From assembly GCA_964582715.1 (NCBI GenBank), contig CAZOSM010000001.1, positions 186,001-250,000 on the forward strand: a DNA stretch of 64,000 bases, in the 5' to 3' direction. Made by a program: the position numbers and the translations under genes. The DNA is from MFZZ01 sp964582715. GTDB lineage: Bacteria > Patescibacteriota > Microgenomatia > UBA1406 > GWC2-37-13. The notes below the pieces were generated by a model that was not told the DNA's origin, made no database searches, and worked only from the letters and a program-made list of their open reading frames with translations. This document shows, in pieces, positions 17,152 to 25,903 of this stretch; within the stretch, counting starts at the first letter, position 1; the number at the start of each line of letters is the position of its first letter.

Positions 17152-17700
17152 CTACAATAAAAACGCCAGAAGAATAAGTGCTCCGCCTCCTATAAGCACT
17201 GGACCTAAGTTATCTGTAATACCTGCCACAGGGAGCTGAGTAACAACAGTTGGAGACATACCACCAGTTATTTCTATAAACTCAGTTGGAGTAGGGGTAA
17301 GGGACATAGTTGGAGTGATGGTGGGAGTTAGACTCAAACCACCTTTAGTTTCTGTGCCAGAAGGCGTTGGCGAAGTATCTCCTATTCCCTGGTTTGCTTC
17401 AAATGGTGTTGGGCTTGGTGATCCAGAAACTGCATCTGCTGGTGGAAGTGTGGGTGAGGGGCTAGTACTATTATAGGCAAGTAGACTTTCCTCTTCTACT
17501 CCATCATCTGATGGTGGCAATGCAGTTGGTGCCAAGTTATTTTCGGCCAAAAAAGTATCTACTTCTTCCTGTGGGTTTGCTGCCCGCAAATTAAATAAGC
17601 TTATGGATGATCCAGAAGTAAAGATATACGTGAGGAAAATTATCGCTCCAAGTAATACTGCACTTAATGTAATAATAAGTATCTGCTTAGTATTCTTCAT
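17152..17700 (-). CDS. Pro/Thr/Ser-rich surface protein with LPVAG-like sorting tail
   Basis: Not a known family. From ATG 17700 it is 182 residues: an N-terminal membrane or signal segment (about 5-28), a low-complexity Ser/Pro/Thr-rich stalk with repeated SPTP/TPTPT units (about 70-150), then TQLPVAGITDN followed by a hydrophobic C-terminus. The end resembles a sortase-sorting signal (LPxxG plus hydrophobic helix), but no basic residues follow the helix. This could be a substrate of the sortase at 2018-2764, or a protein anchored at both ends. ATG 17700 is chosen because TACAAT is 7 nt upstream of it and overlaps the alternative ATG at 17709. Confidence 0.72.
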   Translation of the reverse strand: MKNTKQILIITLSAVLLGAIIFLTYIFTSGSSISLFNLRAANPQEEVDTFLAENNLAPTALPPSDDGVEEESLLAYNSTSPSPTLPPADAVSGSPSPTPFEANQGIGDTSPTPSGTETKGGLSLTPTITPTMSLTPTPTEFIEITGGMSPTVVTQLPVAGITDNLGPVLIGGGALILLAFLL

Positions 17701-17707
17701 AAAATTC

Positions 17708-17713
17708 ATTGTA
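17708..17713 (-). promoter_or_regulatory. -10 box of the LPVAG protein gene
   Basis: TACAAT on the minus strand, 7 nt before the ATG at 17700. Confidence 0.45.
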
Positions 17714-17742
17714 GTATGAAGAAGGGCTAGAATGCAAATGAA

Positions 17743-18780
17743 TTACTTTAAGAAAGCAATCATCAGACCAATAAGGGCAAATACAATGCCGCCCATCCAA
17801 AATCGCATAACAATTTTAGGCTCTTCCCATCCGTAATATTGAAGAAGTAAATGAATTGGTGCAGCCTTAAACATTTTCTTTTTACGATATTTTTTACTCA
17901 TGAGTTGAAGAAAAGAGCTTAAGATTTCAAAGAAAAAGATACCTCCAATAATAGGAAGGGTAAACGACTTGCCGATAATAATGCCAATTACGGCAAAAGT
18001 TGCACCAAAAGAAAGCGCACCTGCATCCCCTAAAAAGATACGAGCCGGATAAATATTAAAGTATAAAAATGCGATAAGTCCACCAATCCATACCGCAACA
18101 AAAATAGAAATTGGGACATCAATAATACTTCTGGCAATAGTCCAGAAAGCAAGAAGTGCAATGAGCAGTGCTCCACTAGCCAAGCCATCTAGCCCATCAG
18201 ATATATTAACTGCATTCGAGAAGGCCACAATAACAAAAGTCGAGAAAACAATATAAAAGTATGAAAGGTCATACACCCCAAAGAAAGGGATATGAATAAA
18301 ACTTACTTCTAGTCCATAAAAAATTCCAATAGAGATGATAAGTGCCAGAATAATCTCTATAATAAGTTTTACACTTAAGCGGAGTCCAAAAAAATTATTT
18401 TTTCCCCAGTAAAATATCTTATTTAAATCATCAAAAACTCCCAGAAGTGCAAAACTAATAAATGTAAAAAGAACTATGGCAACTTCCCAAAAAACAGAAG
18501 TAAAGTTGGTATGGACATTGAGATCAAAAAAAATAAAACTGAAATAAAAGAATAGAAAAAGTAAAGTTGTGAGTGCAACAATAAGCATCCCTCCACCTAC
18601 CGGTGTGCCACTTTTATGCTGATGATACTTGTCAAAAATTGGAGTTGGTTTATTGAATGCATCTTTTGTATGTTGTTTAGCCCGCTGGAACTTCATTTCA
18701 TAGAGGAAGTGGATAAATGGCACAATAAGTATGAAGTGAATTAGCAAGGAAACGAGAGTTATAAAAATATAAAGTGCCAT
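17743..18780 (-). CDS. mraY: Phospho-N-acetylmuramoyl-pentapeptide transferase
   Basis: Transfers phospho-MurNAc-pentapeptide to undecaprenyl phosphate, forming lipid I at the inner membrane face. The 345-residue protein has about ten membrane segments and the MraY signatures HKSGTPVGGG (about 55), the Asp-rich NISDGLDGLASG (about 193) and FLGDAGALSFGA (about 250), plus the His-containing loop APIHLLLQYYGW near the C-terminus. The gene follows the DgkA-like gene with a 13-bp gap and is separated from the main mur cluster by yvcK and a plus-strand gene. A related WecA/TagO enzyme is less likely, given the MraY-type KxGTPxxGG motif. Confidence 0.95.
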   Translation of the reverse strand: MALYIFITLVSLLIHFILIVPFIHFLYEMKFQRAKQHTKDAFNKPTPIFDKYHQHKSGTPVGGGMLIVALTTLLFLFFYFSFIFFDLNVHTNFTSVFWEVAIVLFTFISFALLGVFDDLNKIFYWGKNNFFGLRLSVKLIIEIILALIISIGIFYGLEVSFIHIPFFGVYDLSYFYIVFSTFVIVAFSNAVNISDGLDGLASGALLIALLAFWTIARSIIDVPISIFVAVWIGGLIAFLYFNIYPARIFLGDAGALSFGATFAVIGIIIGKSFTLPIIGGIFFFEILSSFLQLMSKKYRKKKMFKAAPIHLLLQYYGWEEPKIVMRFWMGGIVFALIGLMIAFLK

Positions 18781-18793
18781 AGTGATCTAACTA

Positions 18794-19156
18794 TTAATAA
18801 AAAAGTAATGCCAGTATCTTGGGTAAAAATATCCATCCAGCAATAATAATTGCTCCAAAGGAAAAAAGGAGCATTGCCCCTGCTGACGAATCTTTGGCTC
18901 GTTTAATATATTCATTATAATTCTTATCAATTGCATCCCCTAGTTGTTCTATACCTGTATTAATGGTCTCTATTACAAAGCCCAATACGATCATTACTGT
19001 TAATAATAACCATTCAGTATAAGAAACCTGTAAAAAATAAGCAGCGGATATAACTACTAAAGAAAGAGTAAGATGTATTCTGTAATTTGGTTGTGTTCTG
19101 AACCCCCAAGCAATGCCGTTCCAGGCATTTTTTATTGCTTTTGCGTGTTTCTTCAT
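18794..19156 (-). CDS. dgkA: Diacylglycerol/undecaprenol kinase family membrane protein
   Basis: Small integral membrane kinase of 120 residues with three membrane segments and the family signature ETINTGIEQLGDAID followed by RAKDSSAGAMLL. In Gram-positive bacteria this family phosphorylates undecaprenol, recycling the lipid carrier for wall synthesis. Its position between yvcK and mraY favours the undecaprenol-kinase role (inference). It overlaps the end of yvcK by 4 bp, indicating an operon. Confidence 0.92.
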   Translation of the reverse strand: MKKHAKAIKNAWNGIAWGFRTQPNYRIHLTLSLVVISAAYFLQVSYTEWLLLTVMIVLGFVIETINTGIEQLGDAIDKNYNEYIKRAKDSSAGAMLLFSFGAIIIAGWIFLPKILALLFY

Positions 19157-20121
19157 ATCTTTTTCATGAGAACCTCTGTTAATTTTTCGGAATCATGACG
19201 TAATATACTTCTTGTTAAAGAATCTGCTGAACTTTTCTTGTTATAACTTCTACTAATTACGTCCTCTTCTATTATTGTACCTGTAAATTCTTGTTCGTCG
19301 ATATCATTTTGGACAGGAACTTCAGTATGGCTTGCGTACCACTCTTTAATATCATCCGGGATAAAACCGTTGTTAGTTATTATAAAATCCGGTTTTCTTC
19401 CTAAATATAACGAGATATCTTCAATAAAATCTGAGGCGGTATAGTTAGTTGTCTGGCCTGCTTTTGTCATGAGGTTTACAATAAAAAAGATTTTTGCCTT
19501 ACTTTTTTGAATTGCCTCTTTCATACCATCAACAAGAAGTGTAGGGACAATACTTGTATACAGATCACCTGGGCCAATAATAATATAATCCGACTCTTCT
19601 ATCCGTTCAAGGGCTTCTGTATTTGCAGAAACTGATGGTTCTAAATATGCCTTTAAAATACGTGAACGCTCTGGATTATCTTCATCTATTACCCCTTCCC
19701 CTTTTAAAATAGTTCCATTTTCATACTCAACTTTAAGATGAGTTTTACCAGTTGTTACTGGAATGACCCGACCTTTGGTTTGAAGTACATAATTTGCTGT
19801 GTCTATAACTGTATGGTAGTCATCGGATACTTTTTCTAAAGCAGATAAAAAGATATTCCCAAAATTATGTCCTTTTAAATCGCCATTTTCGAAACGGTAA
19901 AGAAAGAGCTTCCGCCATAACTCTGGTGCTTCTGACAAAGCTACTAAACACTGGCGAAGATCACCTGGTGGAAGTACGCCAAGCTGATCCCGTAAACGTC
20001 CTGTGGAGCCTCCTGAGTCCATCATCGAAACTATTGCTGCTAAATCAAGTTTGTGTTTTTTAAGTCCTGAAAGAACAACGTACGTGCCGGTCCCTCCTCC
20101 AAGAACAGTGATTTTTTTCAT
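19153..20121 (-). CDS. yvcK: YvcK/CofD-like gluconeogenesis factor
   Basis: YvcK-family proteins bind UDP-sugars and are needed for correct wall synthesis and carbon-source-dependent shape. The 322-residue protein has VLGGGTGTYVVLSGLKK at the N-terminus, SMMDSGGSTGRLRDQLG (about 32-48), VLPPGDLRQCLVALS, and GPGDLYTSIVPTLLV (about 183). These are typical of YvcK rather than of the CofD 2-phospholactate transferase. It leads a yvcK-dgkA-mraY operon. A TAAACT box lies 9 nt before the ATG. Confidence 0.93.
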   Translation of the reverse strand: MKKITVLGGGTGTYVVLSGLKKHKLDLAAIVSMMDSGGSTGRLRDQLGVLPPGDLRQCLVALSEAPELWRKLFLYRFENGDLKGHNFGNIFLSALEKVSDDYHTVIDTANYVLQTKGRVIPVTTGKTHLKVEYENGTILKGEGVIDEDNPERSRILKAYLEPSVSANTEALERIEESDYIIIGPGDLYTSIVPTLLVDGMKEAIQKSKAKIFFIVNLMTKAGQTTNYTASDFIEDISLYLGRKPDFIITNNGFIPDDIKEWYASHTEVPVQNDIDEQEFTGTIIEEDVISRSYNKKSSADSLTRSILRHDSEKLTEVLMKKI

Positions 20122-20156
20122 AGATAAACTAGTTTACCATTACATTTTTTTACTGT

Positions 20157-20162
20157 TATAAT
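20157..20162 (+). promoter_or_regulatory. -10 box of sugar nucleotidyltransferase gene
   Basis: TATAAT, 18 nt before the ATG at 20181, giving a short leader of about 11 nt. TACCTT at 20168-20173, 7 nt before the ATG, is an alternative. Confidence 0.4.
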
Positions 20163-20180
20163 AATTTTACCTTAGAACCT

Positions 20181-21404
20181 ATGAAAAAACCACTTGTAGT
20201 AATACTCGCCGGAGGGATAGGAAAATCTTTTCAGCCCTTACACACGAATAAGACTATCATTCCCTTCTTCGGAAAACCGGTTCTACAACACATGATAGAG
20301 ATGGTCGAACAAAGTGGGTTTCATGAATGTCTTGTGGTAACAAACTCCGAAAATGAAGCATGGCTTGCTTCATACCAGCCGTTTAATATTACTATTCAAA
20401 CTAAAATTCAAGATAAGCCTCTTGGGATGGGTGATGCACTTTTGCAGGTAGAACGGGAAATTGATGGAAGACCTATCCTGGTCATGAACGCAGTTGATTT
20501 TATAGAACCTACATTTTTTAAAAAACTGTATCAATCTACCTTTGATACCTATGCATTTGTTACTGGTATGAAAGTGCATCAACATATGCCAGCAGGATAC
20601 TTAAAGATAGAAAATGGTAATGTGAAAGCAATCGTTGAAAAACCAGAACCAGGGCAGGAACCAAGTTCTTTTATAAACCTCGTTTTTCATTATTTTTCTG
20701 AGCCACAGCACTTTTTACATATACTTAAATCAATGCCGGAAGAAGGAGACGATCAGTATGAAAAAGCACTTTCTAAACTCATGCAAGAAAATGATGTAAA
20801 AGTTGTTTTGTATGAAAATTACTGGCAAAAACTCAAATACTCACATAATGTCTTAGATGTAATGGAGCTTTTTCTGAAACATAAAATTAAAAAACACCGC
20901 TCTCCCTCTGCTTACGTTTCACCGAATGCAGTTATACAGGGAGATGTATACATAGATGATCATGCACATATAGATGACTTTGCAGTTATTAAAGGACCTG
21001 CATATATCGGTAAGTATGCAAAAGTGGGAAATCATGCTTTGGTCCGGCAATCAATCGTAGAAAACGAAGCAGTTATTGGCTTTGGCAGTGAAGTTGCTCG
21101 TAGTTATGTAGGGCCACGCTGTATGCTTCACCACAACTTTATTGGTGACTCAATTTTAGAAAGGGATGTAAATCCAAGCTGGGGAACAACGACAGCAAAC
21201 CTGAGACTTGACGGGAGAAATGTCCTTATGAAGCTACCCGAAGGCAAAACACAAGACACCGGGAGAAGTAAGTTTGGTGCAATTCTCGCAAAAGGTGCAT
21301 TCCTGGGTATTAACTGTTCTCTCATGCCAGGATCGACAGTTGGAGCACATGCAAAGGTAAAACCAGGAGCGGTAGTAAATGAAGCAATTCCGTCAGAAAA
21401 GTAA
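20181..21404 (+). CDS. Sugar-1-phosphate nucleotidyltransferase with left-handed beta-helix (GlmU-like)
   Basis: A 407-residue two-domain protein. The N-terminal nucleotidyltransferase domain starts VVILAGGIGKSFQPL and has IIPFFGKPVLQHMIEM and MNAVDFIEP. The C-terminal hexapeptide beta-helix runs from about residue 255 (VIQGDVYIDDHAHIDDFAVI) and has GTTTANLRLDGRNV and FLGINCSLMPGSTVGAHA, resembling the GlmU acetyltransferase part. The usual GTRL loop reads GKSF. Likely products are UDP-GlcNAc or another activated sugar for wall or surface glycan; placement beside murA fits UDP-GlcNAc supply (inference). GlmU proper is usually ~450 residues. Confidence 0.85.
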   Translation: MKKPLVVILAGGIGKSFQPLHTNKTIIPFFGKPVLQHMIEMVEQSGFHECLVVTNSENEAWLASYQPFNITIQTKIQDKPLGMGDALLQVEREIDGRPILVMNAVDFIEPTFFKKLYQSTFDTYAFVTGMKVHQHMPAGYLKIENGNVKAIVEKPEPGQEPSSFINLVFHYFSEPQHFLHILKSMPEEGDDQYEKALSKLMQENDVKVVLYENYWQKLKYSHNVLDVMELFLKHKIKKHRSPSAYVSPNAVIQGDVYIDDHAHIDDFAVIKGPAYIGKYAKVGNHALVRQSIVENEAVIGFGSEVARSYVGPRCMLHHNFIGDSILERDVNPSWGTTTANLRLDGRNVLMKLPEGKTQDTGRSKFGAILAKGAFLGINCSLMPGSTVGAHAKVKPGAVVNEAIPSEK

Positions 21405-21410
21405 CTTCTC

Positions 21411-21431
21411 ATGCTGAACTTGTTTCCGCAT
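21411..21431. repeat. Interspersed palindromic repeat, copy 2
   Basis: ATGCTGAA, loop CTTGT and TTCCGCAT form the same hairpin as the copy at 11197 with one mismatch. It lies between convergent genes and may serve as a terminator. Confidence 0.55.
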
Positions 21432-21474
21432 CTATATAATAGATCCTCAACCAAGTGCAGGATAACACACTACA

Positions 21475-22797
21475 TTAAATCTTCCTAATATCTCCGCCTA
21501 ATGCTTTGATCTTCCCTTCAAAATCTTCGTAGCCTCTTTCCAAATGCTCAATGCCTTTTATATAGCTTTCGCCTTCTGCAATAAGTGCTGCAATAGCAAG
21601 TGTTGCTCCCGCACGTAAGTCCGCAACAGTAAGAACACCTCCATGTAGTTTCTGTGGACCTGCAATTTCTATTGTTTGAGCATACTCTTTTTCTGGATCA
21701 AAATTGAAGAAATAGTGCTCAGATGGATTATTTACAGGGTAATCAATATAAGAAACCTGTGCTCCAAGCTTTCTGAGCTCTTCAACATAACTAAACCTAT
21801 TTTCAAAAATGCGCTCATGAATTACAGACTTCCCATCAACTTGCGTCATAAGAACTGCCATGAGTGGTTGCCAATCAGTAAGAAATCCTGGGTGTGGAGT
21901 GGTTTCAATTTTTATAGATTTCATTGGTTGATAATAAAATCGCCAGGTCTCATCATTTAGTTGTTCTACTCCAGCACCAGATTCCTTCATAACTTCCACA
22001 AATGAAGCGATATAATGAGGTTTTATTGGTGAAATAGTCACATCACCTTTTGTTGCAATACCAGCTACAGCATATGTAATTGCCTCCACGCGGTCAGAAG
22101 CTATGGTAAATGGTTCATTCTGGTGTAGTGAGGAAACTCCTTCTACGGTAATGGTACTTCCATCTCTTGTAATACGTGCTCCACCAGCATTTAAAAATGC
22201 GATAAGATCATCTATTTCTGGTTCTTGCGCTGCATTATGAATAGTTATAGTCCCTTCACCAAATACAGACATCAGGATAATAAGTTCTGTTCCTGTATGT
22301 GAGGATTTTTTGAATGTATAACTCCCATGAGGTTTGCCCTGCATGGTAGCTTCGTAATAACCGGTTTCAGAATCATAATCCACAGTTACCCCGAGCGCTT
22401 GTAGCCCTTCAACTACTCGATCAATTGATCTTGCTCCTAACCTGCATCCACCAGGGTTTGGAATGTGTGCTTTGCCAAATTTATAAAGGAGCGGCGCAAA
22501 CAACATAAAGGAAACACGGATCTTTGATGCTAAAAATAAATCCACTTTATCTGTGTTAAGAGATGTGGGATCTATCTCTACCGTGTTTTGACCTATAAAA
22601 GATGCTTTTGCACCCAGCTTTCCTAACAAATCGATAAGCCCCGTAATATCATCTATTCGTGGTATATGGTGAATGGTGACTTTATTATCGAATAAAAGTG
22701 CGCCGATAAGTACTTTTAAAGCAATATTTTTTGCTCCAGAGAGCTCTACTTTGCCTTGCAAGGGTTTTCCTCCTTTTATGATGAATGCTTGTTCCAT
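21475..22797 (-). CDS. murA: UDP-N-acetylglucosamine 1-carboxyvinyltransferase
   Basis: First committed step of peptidoglycan synthesis: transfers enolpyruvate from PEP to UDP-GlcNAc in the cytoplasm. The 440-residue protein has the substrate-binding Lys-Asn in SGAKNIALKVL (about 21), the catalytic Cys in NPGGCRLGARSIDR (about 118; this Cys is the fosfomycin target) and the C-terminal DLRAGATLAIAAL. EPSP synthase is excluded by these motifs. It is the last gene of the mraZ-to-murA run, 4 bp after murB. Confidence 0.97.
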   Translation of the reverse strand: MEQAFIIKGGKPLQGKVELSGAKNIALKVLIGALLFDNKVTIHHIPRIDDITGLIDLLGKLGAKASFIGQNTVEIDPTSLNTDKVDLFLASKIRVSFMLFAPLLYKFGKAHIPNPGGCRLGARSIDRVVEGLQALGVTVDYDSETGYYEATMQGKPHGSYTFKKSSHTGTELIILMSVFGEGTITIHNAAQEPEIDDLIAFLNAGGARITRDGSTITVEGVSSLHQNEPFTIASDRVEAITYAVAGIATKGDVTISPIKPHYIASFVEVMKESGAGVEQLNDETWRFYYQPMKSIKIETTPHPGFLTDWQPLMAVLMTQVDGKSVIHERIFENRFSYVEELRKLGAQVSYIDYPVNNPSEHYFFNFDPEKEYAQTIEIAGPQKLHGGVLTVADLRAGATLAIAALIAEGESYIKGIEHLERGYEDFEGKIKALGGDIRKI

Positions 22798-22801
22798 ATA
22801 T

Positions 22802-23734
22802 TTAATTAACTACTATAACTTCTTCTTTTAAATCTACCCCATACTTTTCTTTAATGGTACTCTTGATAAGATTCAGTATTTTGAATAAGTCCTCCGGTGT
22901 GCCATTACCTGTGTTAATAACAAAATTAGCGTGTTTCTCCGAAACCGTAAAACCACCCACTGTTGTCCCTTTCAAACCGGCTTTATCTATAAGATACCCT
23001 GCAGATTTAGTAGGCAAATTGTGCTTTGCCTGTTCCTCGTCTGAGATATTCTGAAAAAAACAGCCTCCAGTTGCAACACCAAATGGCTGAGTCTCGCGTC
23101 TGTAGGCCAAAGCATCTTGTGCTCTTTTTTTGAGAAGTTCAGGATCTTCTTTTTTGAACTTAAAGGTTGCTTCCAGCACTATTTCTCCTGTTTCCTGCAG
23201 GATACTATAATCATAGGCAAACTTAAAGTAATCCCGATCGACCTTTTTTTCATTTCCTTCTTTGTCTAGAATATTTGCTGAAATAAGATTATCACCAACA
23301 TAAGAAAGATTCTTTGTCCACTTTGAATTCATAAAGATAGCTCCACCAAGAGTCCCCGGCAAGCCTAAATGGTATTCAAAACCAGATAAACCTTCCCTTA
23401 TGGTTTCACTTACTACCCGGCTCATAGAGTAACCGGCACTAAACTCTACCTCTGCATAATCAGCTTCGTCTTTTACAACTTCTTTCTTCATATACATATT
23501 CCTCACAACCAGACCTTTGATCTCACCTTTAAGAACAATGGTGTTTGAACCACCTCCCAAGAAAAAAAGAGGGATCTTATGTTTTGAAGTAAGTTTAACA
23601 GCAGTAATGATATCTTCTCTACTTTCTGCTTCTAAATAATACTCTGCAGAAGTTTGGGTACGTAATGTGAAATAAGGTGACAGATCTTTTTGTTGCTTTA
23701 TTCTGTCTCCAAATTGCTTAATAAGTTCTTCCAT
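22802..23734 (-). CDS. murB: UDP-N-acetylenolpyruvoylglucosamine reductase
   Basis: FAD-dependent enzyme that reduces the MurA product to UDP-MurNAc. About 310 residues, with FAD-binding FFLGGGSNTIV (about 57), EYHLGLPGTLGGAIFMN (about 121) and YRRETQPFGVATGGCFFQN (about 214-232). In most type II MurB proteins the last motif is GSxFKNP, with a catalytic Ser. Here the matching position seems to be Cys (GCFFQN). ATG 23734 follows a GTG in the same frame at 23737; the start region overlaps the murC stop, so the genes are translationally coupled. Confidence 0.95.
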   Translation of the reverse strand: MEELIKQFGDRIKQQKDLSPYFTLRTQTSAEYYLEAESREDIITAVKLTSKHKIPLFFLGGGSNTIVLKGEIKGLVVRNMYMKKEVVKDEADYAEVEFSAGYSMSRVVSETIREGLSGFEYHLGLPGTLGGAIFMNSKWTKNLSYVGDNLISANILDKEGNEKKVDRDYFKFAYDYSILQETGEIVLEATFKFKKEDPELLKKRAQDALAYRRETQPFGVATGGCFFQNISDEEQAKHNLPTKSAGYLIDKAGLKGTTVGGFTVSEKHANFVINTGNGTPEDLFKILNLIKSTIKEKYGVDLKEEVIVVN

Positions 23735-23736
23735 CA

Positions 23737-25182
23737 CTATATTTTAGCAGAAATTATCTTCCCAATCTCCTTATCGAGCTTGTATACATCTCCAGCGCCA
23801 ATGGTGAAGATAATATCACCTGGTTTCACTTCTTCCTTTAAAGCAGTAAGTAACTCCGTTGAAGACCTGTAACTGTTTATAAATAGAATCCCCTGTTTCT
23901 TTGCAATTTCTGAAAGAGTAGAAGAGTCTGTGGCGTTATCTTGCTTTTGCTCACGCGCTGATGCAAAGACTGGTAGTAAAAACACTTTATCTGCATGAGC
24001 TAAGGAATCGATAAACTCTTGTTTAAGGCGTTCTGTTCTGGAAAACGTATGTGGCTGAAAGATCACCATAATCCGTTTATCGGGAAACCTCATTTTAGCA
24101 GCCTGAATGGTGGCTGTTATCTCTTCTGGATGATGGCCGTAATCATCAAACAAGTATGTTTCACCAACCTGCTTTTTTAACTCAAACCGACGTTTTGCCC
24201 CAGTAAATCCTTTTATAGCATTTCCGATATCTTCTGGCTTGAAACCAAGGATCATGAGCATACCAATCACACCTGTTGCATTTAACACATTTTTATCACC
24301 AGGAAGCTTTATCTCAAAAGGATAGGTTGAGCCGCTATATTCGCCAAATGACTTAAATAGGAGCTTAAACTTGGTTACAGAACCTTCTCCCTGGATAGAA
24401 ACTACTTGAATGTCTGCATCTTTATTTCTTCCGTAAGTCAGAACAGGTACTGTAATAATATCGAGGATGTCATCAATATCTTCATCATCATTACAGGCAA
24501 TAATACGTCTTTCATTTTCCTCAAAGTGAATAATAGACTTCATAAATTTCACAAAAGCAGACTTGGTATCTTCTATATCTCGATACACATCGGGATGGTC
24601 AAAATCGATATTAGTAATGAGAGCGTGTGTTGGTTGTAGATAATGAAATTTCGGTGTTATATCCTGCGGTGGGTTCATACCATACTCATCTGCTTCAACC
24701 ACAAAATAATCTTTACTGGCAAATGCTCCACCTGGCATATTATTAAAGGCAGAAACGCCAACCATATAACTTGGATTTACCTGAAGCTGCTGCAAAGCAT
24801 ACGAAAGCAAGGAAGAAGTAGTTGTTTTACCATGACAACCTGCAACTGCAATCGATTGTTTGAATTCATGAATCAGCTTACCCAGTACTTCTGCCTGATG
24901 CATTACTTTAATACTTTTGGCTTGGGCCGCAATTACCTGCCTGTTTTTTATCCCACCATGTGCTGCAGAATACACAACTAAATCTACATCTGTAGGTAAC
25001 TGACTTCCTTCAAATGAATGGATAATGGAGATGTTATTATCGGTAAGACCTTGATCTGTAATGAAAGCTTCTTCAACATCGGAGCCGCTTACTTTTTTCC
25101 CCATTTCCTGAAAAATACGTGCAAGGTTTGCCATTGCAGCACCTTTTATACCTACAAAGAAGATATGAGTGTACGTTTCCAT
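23737..25182 (-). CDS. murC: UDP-N-acetylmuramate--L-alanine ligase
   Basis: ATP-dependent addition of L-Ala to UDP-MurNAc in the cytoplasm. The 481-residue protein starts HIFFVGIKGAAMANLARI, has the P-loop GCHGKTTTSSLLS (about 114), the central HPDVYRDIEDTKSAFVKF and FDDYGHHPEEITATI, and IMVIFQPHTFSRTE in the third domain. The recycling ligase Mpl is similar, but the position between pgeF and murB favours MurC. A TATAAT lies 9 nt before the ATG and contains the pgeF stop codon. Confidence 0.93.
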   Translation of the reverse strand: METYTHIFFVGIKGAAMANLARIFQEMGKKVSGSDVEEAFITDQGLTDNNISIIHSFEGSQLPTDVDLVVYSAAHGGIKNRQVIAAQAKSIKVMHQAEVLGKLIHEFKQSIAVAGCHGKTTTSSLLSYALQQLQVNPSYMVGVSAFNNMPGGAFASKDYFVVEADEYGMNPPQDITPKFHYLQPTHALITNIDFDHPDVYRDIEDTKSAFVKFMKSIIHFEENERRIIACNDDEDIDDILDIITVPVLTYGRNKDADIQVVSIQGEGSVTKFKLLFKSFGEYSGSTYPFEIKLPGDKNVLNATGVIGMLMILGFKPEDIGNAIKGFTGAKRRFELKKQVGETYLFDDYGHHPEEITATIQAAKMRFPDKRIMVIFQPHTFSRTERLKQEFIDSLAHADKVFLLPVFASAREQKQDNATDSSTLSEIAKKQGILFINSYRSSTELLTALKEEVKPGDIIFTIGAGDVYKLDKEIGKIISAKI

Positions 25183-25191
25183 TATCTATTT

Positions 25192-25197
25192 ATTATA
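25192..25197 (-). promoter_or_regulatory. -10 box of murC containing the pgeF stop codon
   Basis: TATAAT on the minus strand, 9 nt before the murC ATG. The pgeF stop TAA occupies bases 3-5 of the box (25195-25193). Confidence 0.5.
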
Positions 25198-25903
25198 GCA
25201 TTACAAAACTAAGCATCTCCCCTTTAATGCCATTATCTCGTCTATAAGACCAGAATGTGTTTTCCTGACAAGATGTACAAAAAGGGAAGTAGTCAATATT
25301 GGTTGGTTTTATGCCAGATGAAATGAGCATAAGGTAGTTTGTTTTAAGAAGGTTCAAGTATATTTTGCCACCTCGGGTTAATATAACAGATTTACCAAAT
25401 GCAGTAGTAAACTTATCTCCAACATCTGCTCCCACTTCATAACAACATTCATTAATACACGGGCCAATTGCAACTCGTATATCTTTCGGTGCAGAACCTA
25501 GTGAGTTCATTGTATGTATCATCTTCTTAGGAAGTTTGTTGAGAGTTCCCTTCCACCCTTGGTGTGATATTCCTACTATATTTTGACGAAGATCATAAAA
25601 GATCATAGGGACACAATCTGCAGTGATAACTGTTAAGAGTACTTCTTTTAGTAAGGTAATTACTCCATCTGTTTCTATAGGTTTAAAAGGTGAAGTGGGC
25701 ACAGTTGTTATGACTTGAATATTGGTTGAATGGACCTGTTGAGGAGAAACAACAACTCTTGAATCTAATCCTTCCTGTAGATCCAAAGTAACTTCCCGTC
25801 TTCTTCCATCTCCCAGCAGCTTTGTACCAAAACCGTGCTGCAACTCAAATGGAGAAAACAAAGACGAAGTAAATACTCCTTTTCTATTCTGCAGAAAGCT
25901 CAT
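25193..25903 (-). CDS. pgeF: Peptidoglycan editing factor PgeF (YfiH, laccase-domain protein)
   Basis: The family was annotated as polyphenol oxidase or purine nucleoside phosphorylase-like. In E. coli it is known to prevent incorporation of wrong amino acids at the MurC position of the peptide. The 236-residue protein has VVSPQQVHSTNIQVI, VITADCVPMIFYD (about 93-105), GISHQGWKGTLNKL (about 112) and AIGPCINECCYEVG (about 146), with the metal-binding His and Cys residues. It sits directly between murE and murC, overlapping murE by 4 bp, which supports the editing role. Confidence 0.93.
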   Translation of the reverse strand: MSFLQNRKGVFTSSLFSPFELQHGFGTKLLGDGRRREVTLDLQEGLDSRVVVSPQQVHSTNIQVITTVPTSPFKPIETDGVITLLKEVLLTVITADCVPMIFYDLRQNIVGISHQGWKGTLNKLPKKMIHTMNSLGSAPKDIRVAIGPCINECCYEVGADVGDKFTTAFGKSVILTRGGKIYLNLLKTNYLMLISSGIKPTNIDYFPFCTSCQENTFWSYRRDNGIKGEMLSFVML

